Positions 1 through 9,930 of a stretch of DNA of 64,000 nt are shown one piece after another (position 1 is the first letter of the stretch; the number at the start of each line of letters is the position of its first letter). A program made the translations under genes and the position numbers. Under the pieces are notes generated by a model. It was given only the letters and a program-made list of their open reading frames with translations, was not told the origin of the DNA and made no database searches. The stretch is taken from contig NC_060234.1 in assembly GCF_021155775.2 (NCBI RefSeq), positions 9,372,283-9,436,282 of the forward strand, given 5' to 3'. Source of the DNA: Neodiprion pinetum (Eukaryota; Arthropoda; Insecta; Hymenoptera; Diprionidae).

Positions 1-59
1 ACAGACTACCGTATTACCCTCTCTTGAAATCTTATATTCGTATAGTCAGTACATCTATG
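1..59 (+). repeat. Tail of a preceding array unit
   Basis: This matches the last bases of the following units (compare 1970-2027) up to the TGTTGCAG border. It differs at one visible site (TAGTCAGTACA instead of TAGACAGTACA). It shows that the array continues to the left of the window. Confidence 0.9.
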
Positions 60-167
60 TGTTGCAGCGTGCTGCGACGCGTCGACATTTGACACTTAAC
101 GACCCCGGCCTGCGAAGCAGCAACAAGTAAAAAGGAGAGAAATTCACGAGAAGCGAAGAGGGCCAGC

Positions 168-189
168 GAGAGAGAGAGAGAGAGAGAGA
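168..189 (+). repeat. (GA)n microsatellite, short allele
   Basis: Present in the leader of every unit. Short, about 20-24 bp, in units 1, 2, 4, 5, 6, 8, 9, 11, 16, 18, 19, 21, 24, 27, 29 and 31. Confidence 0.9.
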
Positions 190-258
190 AAACGAGAGAG
201 ACACCAACACTTACACCGTTACACGTACACCATTACCTACACTCGCCGACGACACCAG

Positions 259-657
259 GTGAGCCTGCATTCTACAGCCGATCTGCTCCTCCCCTCGCAA
301 TACCAACCCTTTCTACCTCACACTCCCCGTCCCACTACACCCTTGTCCCACTAGACCCCCCCCCCCAACCCCCCGCAATACCGACCCTTTCTACCTCACA
401 CTCCCCGTCACCCTACACACTCCCCCCCCCCTGCCGCGCGCGTATCTATTAGTCAGGATTAAGTGACGCTAAGGGCTAAGGCGTGATCAGACCCCGTTAA
501 AGTCTACAACCCTATTGTACCTTTCGTAGTTCAGGTCGACTCACCCCCCCGATCGCAACACATGTACCCCCCCTTCACAAATATACACACCAAGTTTTAC
601 CAATTCTATCGGCCCCGACCTTCTCGCGCCGTCTCTAATTGTTCCCTTCTTCCGCAG
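259..657 (+). other. Possible intron in the leader (example: unit 1)
   Basis: A donor-like CAG/GTGAGC at 256-264 is followed 399 bp later by an acceptor-like end: CTAAT branch-type motif (about 635-639), a pyrimidine stretch, and CCGCAG at 652-657. The same pair occurs in every unit, with donor CAG/GTTAGC elsewhere (unit 2: 2227-2608, 382 bp). Removing it would delete the poly-C runs and most of the leader just before the primer site. This is a motif match only; use in RNA is unknown. Confidence 0.35.
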
Positions 658-689
658 TATAAGTGCGGACTCAAAACCTGTCACAGAAT

Positions 690-707
690 TGGCGCCCAAC
701 GTGGGGC
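690..707 (+). other. tRNA-Lys primer-binding-site match (example: unit 1)
   Basis: TGGCGCCCAACGTGGGGC is complementary over all 18 bases to the 3' end of animal tRNA-Lys including the CCA tail, the primer of several retroviruses and many LTR retrotransposons. The TGG (complement of the post-transcriptional CCA) argues for a primer site rather than a tRNA gene fragment. It is exact in units 1, 4, 11, 16, 21, 24, 27 and 31. E units (5, 8, 18, 28) have GCGCACAAC and all remaining units start TAG, so three quarters of the copies have a one-base mismatch. Confidence 0.75.
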
Positions 708-1709
708 TTAAGGCATGCTTCCAGTGTGTGGTTCTGCACTTGTCTCTCGGCTTATCGGTGCATGCACAGTAGAATATAAAGTAGACTGTGCAATTGCTGA
801 CCTTTGCCTCAATACTGAGCTCTTGGTTGATCGAGCTCTATCATATTCCTCTACTAATTTTTCGTACTGGAATTCAGCAGGTACGCCACCTGTTGCATAC
901 TTAGCTATCACTTCAAATTTCTCCATAACTGGCTTCTTGATCTACATTATGTATTGCTTTGTTACCTTTGAGACGATTGCAGCCCTCATTGACGCCTCTT
1001 TGAGGTTTCTTGTAGCTGAAACCAAAGCACACATAGCAATTTCAGAAGATGACATACGCAGATAATGCCCGCCACTCTGACTGCTTTGGTTTATTTTTAC
1101 AATAACCTCAATCACTTCTTCACCTAGTTGTCTTGCCAAGTTCGGAATATCATCTCTACTGGATATTGCCCCAGCAAGCGGGGTTAAAAGGATGTGAGGT
1201 ACTGCTAAATTATATGCATACATTGCTAACCTTGAGAAAGTCTCTCAAACCAACAACCCTGCCTGTTTCAAAGAAACTACCACGTGCCTAGCAGCTGAGT
1301 CCTGCTTGTACTCCGATGTTTCCTGATTATATGTGGCAACGAAGACAACATGCTTGACTGACACTTTTGTGAAAATGAACTTTCACACTTTATCAGATGT
1401 CCCCTTCTCGACTTTTCGCGACTCTAGCCCGACTTCAAAGATTATTTTGGCACAGAAATCTATTGCCATTGATAGTAATCCTGGACTCAATGCTTCCATA
1501 TAGTCAACGCGGTGAGTCTTGAAATCAGCTTGCAACTGGCTGATATCAAACTGGTCTGCAGCATGTTTCTTAACAAAATCTTCAGGAGTTATCCCTGAAA
1601 TTTCGTAAGTCTTCTCAATCAGATGTGCAGCCAATGCCTCAGGCTTGGAGCCCAAGGCATGATATTCGATCGACGTAATTGCAAAGTCCGAAGTTGAACT
1701 CGTAAGCAC
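708..1709 (-). pseudogene. Decayed antisense coding region, type A
   Basis: Three open blocks lie in one minus-strand frame: 1383-1709 (108 codons), 942-1223 (93 codons) and 708-926 (72 codons). The breaks are in-frame stops: TGA after the first block where types B/E/F read TGG (Trp), a TGA near 1247 where B/E/F read TCA (Ser), and a TAG shared by all units between the last two blocks. The C-terminal end stops at the base next to the primer site. Composition is ordinary for a soluble, helix-rich protein (Ala, Glu, Lys, Ser rich); no signal peptide, membrane span or catalytic motif is evident. I do not recognise the family. Confidence 0.6.
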
Positions 1710-2027
1710 GTATCAAAAGTTCGAAAATATGCTTTGGTTCTGCTCTACCAACCCTAGCGATTGTTTGTAGATGACTCAGTAATTGCCGCCAATTATCTTC
1801 TGTCTCTTCTACCCTGAATCATATTGGGTCGGGTATTCTAGAGGAAATAGTGCCTCTAGCAATAACTTCTTCTGCCCTTACTTCGATAACGGGCGGATTA
1901 AAGTATGTTTCACAAGGACAGATGTGGAAATTAGAAACGTAACTACCTGTTTGACTCTATTTAAAGCTACAGACTACCGTATTACCCTCTCTTGAAATCT
2001 TATATTCGTATAGACAGTACATCTATG
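1710..2027 (+). other. Right end of unit (example: unit 1), no intact gene
   Basis: It holds the second-frame antisense fragment, the hairpin, a TATA-like TATTTAAAG near 1958-1966 (C-T-T-C-TTAAAG in F-type ends) and the purine-rich AAGGACAGATGTGGAAATTAGAAA near 1915-1938, which is shown here only as a possible displaced polypurine tract. No gene is supported. Confidence 0.4.
1834..1864 (+). other. Conserved hairpin-forming inverted repeat
   Basis: TATTCTAGAGG (1834-1844) pairs with CCTCTAG-C-AATA (1853-1864) as an 11-bp stem with one bulged C and an 8-base loop. It is seen intact in the units inspected. It lies about 160 bp before the next unit border; function unknown. Confidence 0.5.
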
Positions 2028-3975
2028 TGTTGCAGCGTGCTGCGACGCGTCGACATTTGACACTTAACGACCACGGCCTGCGAAGCAGCAACAAGTAAAA
2101 AGGAGAGAAATTCACGAGAAGCGAAGAGGGAGAGCAAGAGAGAGAGAGAGAGAGAGAAAACGAGAGAGACACCGACACTCACACCATTACACGTACACCA
2201 TTACCTACACACGCCGACGACACCAGGTTAGCCTGCATTCTACAGCCGATCTGCTCCTCCCCTCGCAATACCAACCCTTTCTACCTCACACTCCCCGTCA
2301 CACTACACCCCCCCCACCCCCCGCAATACCGACCCTTCTACCTCACCTCCCCGTCACCCTACACCCCCCCCCCCCCCCCACCCTCCGCGCGCGTATCAAT
2401 GAGTCAGGATTAAGTGACGCTAAGGGCTGAGGCGTGATCAGACCCCGTCAAAGTCTACAACCCTTTTGTACCTTTCATAGTTTAGGTCGACTCACCCCCC
2501 CGATCGCAACACATGTACCCCCCCTTCACAAATATACACACCAAGTTTTACCTATTCTATCGGCCCCGACTTTCTCGCCTCGTCTCTAATTGTTCCCCCC
2601 TTCCACAGTATAAGTGCGGACTCAAAACCCGTCACAAAATTAGCGCCCAACGTGGGGCTTGAGGCATGCTTCCAGTGTGTGGTTCTGCACTTGTCTCTCG
2701 GCCTATCGGTGCATGCACAGTAGAATATAAAGTAGACTGTGCAATTGCTGACCTTTGCCTCAATACTGAGCTCTTGGTTAATCGAGCTCTATCATATTCC
2801 TCTACTAATTTTTCGTACTGGAATTCAGCAGGTACGCCACCTGTTGCATACTTAGCTATCACTTTAAATTTCTCCATAACTGGCTTCTTGTTCTACATTA
2901 TGTATCGCTTTGTTACCTTTGAGACGATTGCAGCCCTCATTGATGCCTCTTTGAGGTTTCTTGTAGCTGAAACCGAAGCACACATAGCAATTTCAGAAGA
3001 TGACATACGCAGATAATGCCCGCTACTCCGACAGCTTTGGTTTATTTTAACAATCACCTCAACCACTTCTTCACCTAGTTCCCTTGCCAAGTCAGTAATA
3101 TCATCTCTACTGAATATTGCCCCAGCAAGCGGGGTTGAAAGGATGTGAGGTACTGCTGAATTATAAGCAAACATTGCCAACCTTGAGAAAGTCTCTGAAG
3201 CCTACAACCCTGCCTGTTTCAAGAAAACTACCATGTGCCTAGCAGCTGAGTCCTGCTTGTACTCCGATGTCTACCGTTTATATGTGGCAACAAAGAACAC
3301 ATGCTTGACTGAGACTTTTGTGAAAATGAACTTCCACTCTTTATCAGATGTCCCCTTTTCGACTTTTCGCGACTCTGGCCCGACTTCAAAGATGATTTTG
3401 GCGCAGAAATCTATTGCCATTGATGGTAATCCTGGACTCAATGCTTCCATATAGTCAATGCAGTGAGTCTCGAAATCAGCTTGCAACTGGCTGAAATCAA
3501 ACTGGTCTGCAGCATGTTTCTTAACAAAATCTTCAGGAGTTATCCCTGAGATTTCGTAAGTCTTCTGAATAAGATTTGCAGCCAATGTCTCAGGCTTAGA
3601 GCCCAAGGCATGATATTCGATCGACATAATTGCAAAGTCCGAAGTTAAACTCGTAAGCACATATCAAAAGTTCGTAAATATGCTTTAGTTCTGCTTTACC
3701 AACCCTAGCGATTGTATGTAGATGACTCAGTAATTGCTGCCAATTATCTTCTGTCTCTTCTACTCTGAATCATATTGGGTCGGGTATTCTAGAGGAAATA
3801 GTGCCTCTAGCAATAACTTCTGCCCTTACTTCGATAACGGGCGGATTGGAGTATGTTCCACAAGGACAGATGTGGAAATGAAAAACGTAACTACCTGTTT
3901 GACTCTTCTTAAAGCTGCAGACTACCGTATTACCCTTTCTTGTAATCTTATATTCGTATAGATAGTACATCTATG
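2028..3975 (+). repeat. Array unit 2, type B (mosaic)
   Basis: 1948 bp. The beginning is E-like with a short (GA)n, the middle is C-like, and the right part from about 3020 matches type F (compare 10930-11884). The primer-site copy 2641-2658 starts TAG instead of TGG. The pseudogene spans 2632-3660 on the minus strand. Confidence 0.9.
2632..3660 (-). pseudogene. Decayed antisense coding region, type B
   Basis: Open blocks 3271-3660 (129 codons), 2893-3180 (95 codons) and 2632-2877 (81 codons), all in one frame. It has the Trp codon that type A lost, but stops earlier in the next stretch, at TAC-TTA-TAT-type changes near 3270 and a TAG near 3204. The final block reads through the primer-site copy and stops just beyond it, nine residues longer than in type A. 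Confidence 0.58.
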
Positions 3976-4080
3976 TGTTGCAGCGTGCCGCGATGCGTCG
4001 ACACTTGACACCTAACGACCACGGCCTGCGAAGCAGCAACAAGTAAATAGGAGAGAAATTCACGAGAAGCGAAGAGGGCG

Positions 4081-4082
<2 letters not shown>

Positions 4083-4172
<90 letters not shown>
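4083..4172 (+). repeat. (GA)n microsatellite, expanded allele
   Basis: About 90 bp of uninterrupted GA in unit 3. Comparable expansions of about 50-105 bp occur in units 7, 10, 12, 13, 14, 15, 17, 20, 22, 23, 25, 26, 28, 30, 32 and 33. All follow a unit whose right end is F-type and all have GGGCGAGCGAG instead of GGGCCAGC(G/A)AG before the tract. Translations of this tract give Ser-Leu repeats that are not genes. Confidence 0.93.
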
Positions 4173-4176
<4 letters not shown>

Positions 4177-4657
4177 CGAGAGAGACACCGACACTCACAC
4201 CGTTACACGTACACCATTACCTACACGCGCCGACGACACCAGGTTAGCCTGCATTCTACAGCCGATCTGCTCCTCCCCTCGCAATACCAACCCTTTCTAC
4301 CTCACACTCCCCGTCACACTACACCCCCCCCACCCCCCGCAATACCGACCCTTCTACCTCACCTCCCCGTCACCCTACACCCCCCCCCCCCCCCCCCCCC
4401 CCCCCACCCTCCGCGCGCGTATCTATGAGTCAGGATTAAGTGACGCTAAGGGCTGAGGCGTGATCAGACCCCGTCAAAGTCTACAACCCTTTTGTACCTT
4501 TCATAGTTTAGGTCGACTCACCCCCCCGATCGCAACACATGTACCCCCCCTTCACAAATATACACACCAAGTTTTACCTATTCTATCGGCCCCGACTTTC
4601 TCGCCTCGTCTCTAATTGTTCCCCCCTTCCACAGTATAAGTGCGGACTCAAAACCCG

Positions 4658-5686
4658 TCACAAAATTAGCGCCCAACGTGGGGCTTGAGGCATGCTTCCA
4701 GTGTGTGGTTCTGCACTTGTCTCTCGGCCTATCGGTGCATGCACAGTAGAATATAAAGTAGACTGTGCAATTGCTGACCTTTGCCTCAATACTGAGCTCT
4801 TGGTTAATCGAGCTCTATCATATTCCTCTACTAATTTTTCGTACTGGAATTCAGCAGGTACGCCACCTGTTGCATACTTAGCTATCACTTTAAATTTCTC
4901 CATAACTGGCTTCTTGTTCTACATTATGTATTGCTTTGTTACCTTTGAGACGATTGCAGCCCTCATTGATGCCTCTTTGAGGTTTCTTGTAGCTGAAACC
5001 GAAGCACACATAGCAATTTCAGAAGATGACATACGCAGATGATGCCCGCCACTCAGACAGCTTTGGTTTATTTTAACAATAACCTCAACCACTCCTTCAC
5101 CTAGTTCCCTTGCCAAGTCAGGAATATCATCTCTACTGAATATTGCCCCAGCAAGCGGGGTTAAAAGGATGTAAGGTACTGCTAAATTATATGCATACAT
5201 TGCTAACCTTGAGAAAGTCTCTCAAGCCAACAACCCTGCCTGTTTCAAAGAAACTACCACGTGCCCAGCAGCTGAGTCCTGCTTGTACTCCAATGTTTCC
5301 TGATTATATGTGGCAACAAAGACAACACGCTTGACTGACACTTTTGTGAAAATGAACTTTCACACTTTATCAGATGTCCCCTTCTCGACTTTTCGCGACT
5401 CTGGCCCAACTTCAAAGATTATTTTGGCACAGAAATCTATTGCCATTGATAGTAATCCTGGACTCAATGCTTCCATATAGTCAATGCGGTGAGTCTTGAA
5501 ATCAGCTTGCAACTGGCTGATATCAAACTGGTCTGCAGCATGTTTCTTAACAAAATCTTCAGGAGTTATCCCTGAAATTACGTAAGTCTTCTCAATCAGA
5601 TGTGCAGCCAATGCCTCAGGCTTGGAGCCCAAGGCATGATATTCGATCGACGTAATTGCAAAGTCCGAAGTTGAACTCGTAAGCAC
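4658..5686 (-). pseudogene. Decayed antisense coding region, type C
   Basis: Blocks 5360-5686, 4919-5200 and 4658-4903 in one frame. It shares the type A TGA at the end of the first block. It is marked by a Val codon at 5579-5581 (residues VISGIT) where other types have Glu (EISGIT), or Lys in type E. Shared with units 3, 10, 13, 15, 20, 23, 26 and 30. Confidence 0.58.
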
Positions 5687-6004
5687 GTATCAAAAGTTCG
5701 AAAATATGCTTTGGTTCTGCTCTACCAACCGTGGCGATTGTTTGTAGATGACTCAGTGATTGCCGCCAATTATCTTCTGTCTCTTCTACCCTGAATCATA
5801 TTGGGTCGGGTATTCTAGAGGAAATAGTGCCTCTAGCAATAACTTCTTCTGCCCTTACTTCGATAACGGGCGGATTGAAGTATGTTCCACTAGGACAGAT
5901 GTGGAAATTAGAAACGTGACTACCTGTTTGACTCTATTTAAAGCTACGGACTACCGTATTACCCTCTCTTGAAATCTTATATTCGTATAGACAGTACATC
6001 TATG

Positions 6005-7977
6005 TGTTGCAGCGTGCTGCGTCGCGTCGACATTTGACACTTAACGACCACGGCCTGCGAAGCAGCAACAAGTAAAAAGGAGAGAAATTCACGAGAAGCG
6101 AAGAGGGCCAGCGAGAGAGAGAGAGAGAGAGAGAAAACGAGAGAGACACCAACACTTACACCGTTACACGTACACCATTACCTACACTCGCCGACGACAC
6201 CAGGTTAGCCTGCATTCTACAGCCGATCTGCTCCTCCCCTCGCAATACCAACCCTTTCTACCTCACACTCCCCGTCCCACTACACCCTTGTCCCACTAGA
6301 CCCCCCCCCCCCAACCCCCCGCAATACCGACCCTTTCTACCTCACACTCCCCGTCGCCCTACACACTCCCCCCCCCCCCTGCCGCGCGCGTATCCATTAG
6401 TCAGGATTAAGTGACGCTAAGGGCTGAGGCGTGATCAGACCCCGTTAAAGTCTACAACCCTATTGTACCTTACGTAGTTCAGGTCGACTCACCCCCCCGA
6501 TCGCAACACATGTACCCCCCCCTTCACAAATATACACACCAAGTTTTACCAATTCTATCGGCCCCGACCTTCTCGCGCCGTCTCTAATTGTTCCCTTCTT
6601 CCGCAGTATGAGTGCGGACTTAAAACCTGTCACAGAATTGGCGCCCAACGTGGGGCTTAAGGCATGCTTCCAGTGTGTGGTTTTGCACTTGTCTCTCGGC
6701 TTATCGGTGCATGCACAGTAGAATATAAAGTAGACTGTGCAATTGCTGACCTTTGCCTCAATACTGAGCTCTTGGTTGATCGAGCTCTATCATATTCCTC
6801 TACTAATTTTTCGTACTGTAATTCAGCAGGTACGCCACCTGTTGCATACTTAGCTATCACTTCAAATTTCTCCATAACTGGCTTCTTGTTCTACATTATG
6901 TATCGCTTTGTTACCTTTGAGACGATTGCAGCCCTCATTGACGCCTCTTTGAGGTTTCTTGTAGCTGAAACCGAAGCACACATAGCAATTTTAGAAGATG
7001 ACATACGCAGATAATGCCCGCCACTCTGACTGCTTTGGTTTCCTTTTTACAATAACCTCAATCACTTCTCCACCTAGTTGTCTTGCCAAGTTCGGAATAT
7101 CATCTCTACTGGATATTGCCTCAGCAAGCGGGGTTAAAAGGATGTGAGGTACTGCTAAATTATATGCATACATTGCTAACCTTGAGAAAGTCTCTCAAGC
7201 CAACAACCCTGCCTGTTTCAAAGAAACTACCACGTGCCTAGCAGCTAAGTCCTGCTTGTACTCCGATGTTTCCTAATTATATGTGGCATTAAAGACAACA
7301 TGCTTGACTGACACTTTTGTGAAAATGAACTTTCACACTTTATCAGATGTCCCCTTCTCGACTTTTCGCGACTCTGGCCCGACTTCAAAGATTATTTTGG
7401 CACAGAAATCTATTGCCATTGATAGTAATCCTGGACTCAATGCTTCCATATAGTCAACGCGGTGAGTCTTGAAATCAGCTTGCAACTGGCTGATATCAAA
7501 CTGGTCTGCAGCATGTTTCTTAACAAAATCTTCAGGAGTTATCCCTGAAATTTCGTAAGTCTTCTCAATCAGATGTGCAGCCAATGCCTCAGGCTTGGAG
7601 CCCAAGGCATGATATTCGATCGACGTAATGGCAAAGTCCGAAGTTGAACTCGTAAGCACGTATCAAAAGTTCGAAAATATGCTTTGGTTCTGCTCTATCA
7701 ACCCTAGCGATTGTTTGTAGATGACTCAGTAATTGCCGCCAATTATCTTCTGTCTCTTCTACCCTGAATCATATTGGGTCGGGTATTCTAGAGGAAATAG
7801 TGCCTCTAGCAATAACTTCTTCTGCCCTTACTCCGATAACGGGCGGATTAAAGTATGTTTCACAAGGACAGATGTGGAAATTAGAAACGTAACTACCTGT
7901 TTGACTCTATTTAAAGCTACAGACTACCGTATTACCCTCTCTTGAAATCTTATATTCGTATAGACAGTACATCTATG
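6005..7977 (+). repeat. Array unit 4, type D
   Basis: 1973 bp. Short (GA)n and an exact primer site 6639-6656. The pseudogene spans 6657-7659. This is the only full-length D unit: its right end keeps D sequence (GTAATGG near 7625, CTCTATCAACC near 7690), whereas all later D' units switch to E/F sequence there. A private change near 7120 (GCCTCAGC) is not seen in the other units. Confidence 0.92.
6657..7659 (-). pseudogene. Decayed antisense coding region, type D
   Basis: Blocks 7333-7659 and 6657-6875 match type A closely. The middle block is shortened: 6991-7173 (60 codons) changes frame near 7041 because an indel in the T-rich stretch (GGTTTCCTTTTTAC instead of GGTTTATTTTTAC) breaks the reading frame, and the frame then meets a stop. 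All D and D' units share this extra break. Confidence 0.58.
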
Positions 7978-8586
7978 TGTTGCAGCGTGCTGCGACGCGT
8001 CGACATTTGACACTTAACGACCACGGCCTGCGAAGCAGCAACAAGTAAAAAGGAGAGAAATTCACGAGAAGCGAAGAGGGCCAGCAAGAGAGAGAGAGAG
8101 AGAGAGAAAACGAGAGAGACACCGACACTCACACCATTACACGTACACCATTACCTACACACGCCGACGACACCAGGTTAGCCTGCATTCTACAGCCGAT
8201 CTGCTCCTCCCCTCGCAATACCAACCCTTTTTACCTCACACTCCCCGTCACACTACACCCCCCCCACCCCCCGCAATACCGACCCTTTCTACCTCACCTC
8301 CCTGTCACCCTACACCCCCCCCCCCCCCCCCCCTACCCTCCGCGCGCGTATCTATGAGTCAGGATTAAGTGACGCTAAGGGCTGAGGCGTGATCAGACCC
8401 CGTCAAAGTCTACAACCCTTTTGTACCTTTCATAGTTTAGGTCGACTCACCCCCCCGATCGCAACACATGTACCCCCCCTTTACAAATATACACACCAAG
8501 TTTTACCTATTCTATCGGCCCCGACTTTCTCGCCTCGTCTCTAATTGTTCCCCCCTTCCGCAGTATAAGTGCGGACTCAAAACCCG

Positions 8587-9615
8587 TCACAAAATTGGCG
8601 CACAACGTGGGGCTTGAGGCATGCTTCCAGTGTGTGGTTCTGCACTTGTCTCTCGGCCTATCGGTGCATGCACAGTAGAATATGAAGTAGACTGTGCAAT
8701 TGCTGACCTTTGCCTCAATACTGAGCTCTTGGTTAATCGAGCTCTATCATATTCCTCTACTAATTTTTCGTACTGGAATTCAGCAGGTACGCCACCTGTT
8801 GCATACTTAGCTATCACTTTGAATTTCTCCATAACTGGCTTCTTGTTCTACATTATGTATGGCTTTGTTACCTTTGAGACGATTGCAGCCCTCATTGATG
8901 CCTCTTTGAGGTTTCTTGTAGCTGAAACCGAAGCACACATAGCAATTTCAGAAGATGACATACGCAGATAATGCCCGCTACTCCGACAGCTTTGGTTTAT
9001 TTTAACAATAACCTCAACCACTTCTTCACCTAGTTCCCTTGCCAAGTCAGGAATATCATCCCTACTGAATATTGCCCCAGCAAGCGGGGTTGAAAGGATG
9101 TGAGGTACTGCTGAATTATAAGCAAACATTGCCAACCTTGAGAAAGTCTCTGAAGCCTACAACCCTGCCTGTTTCAAAGAAACTACCATGTGCCTAGCAG
9201 CTGAGTCCTGCTTGTACTCCGATGTCCACCGTTTATATGTGGCAACAAAGAACACATGCTTGACTGAGACTTTTGTGAAAATGAACTTCCACTCTTTATC
9301 AGATGTCCCCTTTTCGACTTTTCGCGACTCTGGCTCGACTTCAAAGATGATTTTGGCGCAGAAATCTATTGCCATTGATGGTAATCCTGGACTCAATGGT
9401 TCCATATATTCAATGCAGTGAGTCTCGAAATCAGCTTGCAACTGGCTGAAATCAAACTGGTCTGCAGCATGTTTCTTAACAAAATCTTCAGGAGTTATCC
9501 CTGAGATTTTGTTAGTCTTCTGAATAAGATGTGCAGCCAATGTCTCAGGCTTAGAGCCCAAGGCATGATATTCGATCGACATAATTGCAAAGTCCGAAGT
9601 TGAACTCGTAAGCAC
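8587..9615 (-). pseudogene. Decayed antisense coding region, type E (best preserved)
   Basis: The first block runs 152 codons (9157-9615), then TAG, then 8848-9135 (95 codons), the shared TAG, and 8587-8832 (81 codons). The three blocks keep one frame, and the spacers between them (21 bp and 15 bp, each beginning with the stop codon) are whole multiples of three, so only two stop codons interrupt about 340 codons. The frame opens at a GTG preceded by TGA with no convincing start. Identical layouts occur at 14522-15550, 34419-35447 and 54320-55348. No family is recognised; a captured host or viral gene are both possible. Confidence 0.62.
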
Positions 9616-9724
9616 ATATCAAAAGTTCGTAAATATGCTTTAGTTCTGCTTCACCAACCCCAGCGATTGTATGTAGATGACTCAGTAATTGCTGCCAATT
9701 ATCTTCTGTCTCTTCTACTCTGAA
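9551..9724 (-). pseudogene. Upstream fragment of the antisense region, second frame
   Basis: Upstream of the main block the best-looking coding frame shifts: 9551-9724 is open for 57 codons and rich in Leu, His, Glu and Tyr (starts FRVEETEDNW), overlapping the main frame by about 65 bases. A TGA at 9725-9727 separates it from a further open stretch in the same frame, which in F-type right ends is open as 11679-11879. This suggests one old frameshift near 9551-9615 plus one nonsense change, but it could be chance. Confidence 0.4.
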
Positions 9725-9930
9725 TCATATTGGGTCGGGTATTCTAGAGGAAATAGTGCCTCTAGCAATAACTTCTGCCCTTACTTCGATAACGGGCGGA
9801 TTGGAGTATGTTCCACTAGGACAGATGTGGAAATTAGAAACGTGACTACCTGTTTGACTCTATTTAAAGCTACGGACTACCGTATTACCCTCTCTTGAAA
9901 TCTTATATTCGTATAGACAGTACATCTATG

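Larger units (their letters stand above)
60..685 (+). mobile_element. LTR-like segment of the unit (example: unit 1)
   Basis: Seen: a 626-bp segment starting TGTTGCAG and ending CCTGTCACA, giving TGT...ACA ends, with a tRNA-Lys primer-site match four bases downstream. Known: LTR retrotransposons and retroviruses have TG...CA ends and a primer-binding site 0-5 bases after the 5' LTR. Inferred: this is a 5' LTR, and its copy in the next unit also serves as the downstream LTR, as in arrays made by LTR-LTR recombination. Against it: no clear polypurine tract directly precedes TGTTGCAG (the nearest purine-rich stretch is about 100 bp upstream, near 1917-1940), and no AATAAA lies inside. The right border is better supported than the left; the true start could lie up to about 100 bp upstream. 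Confidence 0.55.
60..2027 (+). repeat. Array unit 1, type A
   Basis: 1968 bp. Only type A unit; it resembles type D but differs at many sites. It has a short (GA)n tract near 168-189 and an exact 18-base tRNA-Lys site at 690-707. The minus-strand pseudogene spans 708-1709. It is the only unit with a GTGAGC rather than GTTAGC donor-like site (259). Confidence 0.93.
3976..6004 (+). repeat. Array unit 3, type C
   Basis: 2029 bp. Long pure (GA)n tract of about 90 bp (about 4083-4172) and a C run of about 26 (about 4380-4405). The primer site 4667-4684 has the TAG variant. The pseudogene 4658-5686 carries the C-type stops. Reference copy for type C. Confidence 0.93.
7978..9930 (+). repeat. Array unit 5, type E
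   Basis: 1953 bp. Primer site 8596-8613 has one mismatch (GCGCACAAC). The pseudogene 8587-9615 contains the longest uninterrupted block of the array (152 codons, 9157-9615). Reference copy for type E. Confidence 0.93.

Noticed and set aside
690..707. A tRNA-Lys gene fragment or tRNA-derived SINE
   Set aside because: Only the 3' 18 bases including the CCA complement are present. No anticodon arm, A box or B box is visible nearby.
715..1065. Plus-strand 116-codon frame after the primer site (MLPVCG...), repeated in most units, as a possible gag
   Set aside because: It lies opposite the better minus-strand frame, shows no gag or zinc-knuckle features, and is cut by a stop in all F-type units. 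Treated as a shadow.
1800..2027. Hammerhead ribozyme, common in some tandem repeats and retroelements
   Set aside because: I found no CTGATGA core paired with a GAAA element on either strand; only a simple hairpin is present.
2400..2410. AP-1-like TGAGTCA in the leader of B/C/E/F units and TGACTCA near the right end of units
   Set aside because: Seven-base matches are expected by chance and are copied with the unit; A and D units lack the first one. No evidence of function.
3971..4198. Minus-strand frames encoding long Ser-Leu repeats
   Set aside because: They are translations of the (GA)n tract and change length and frame with it.
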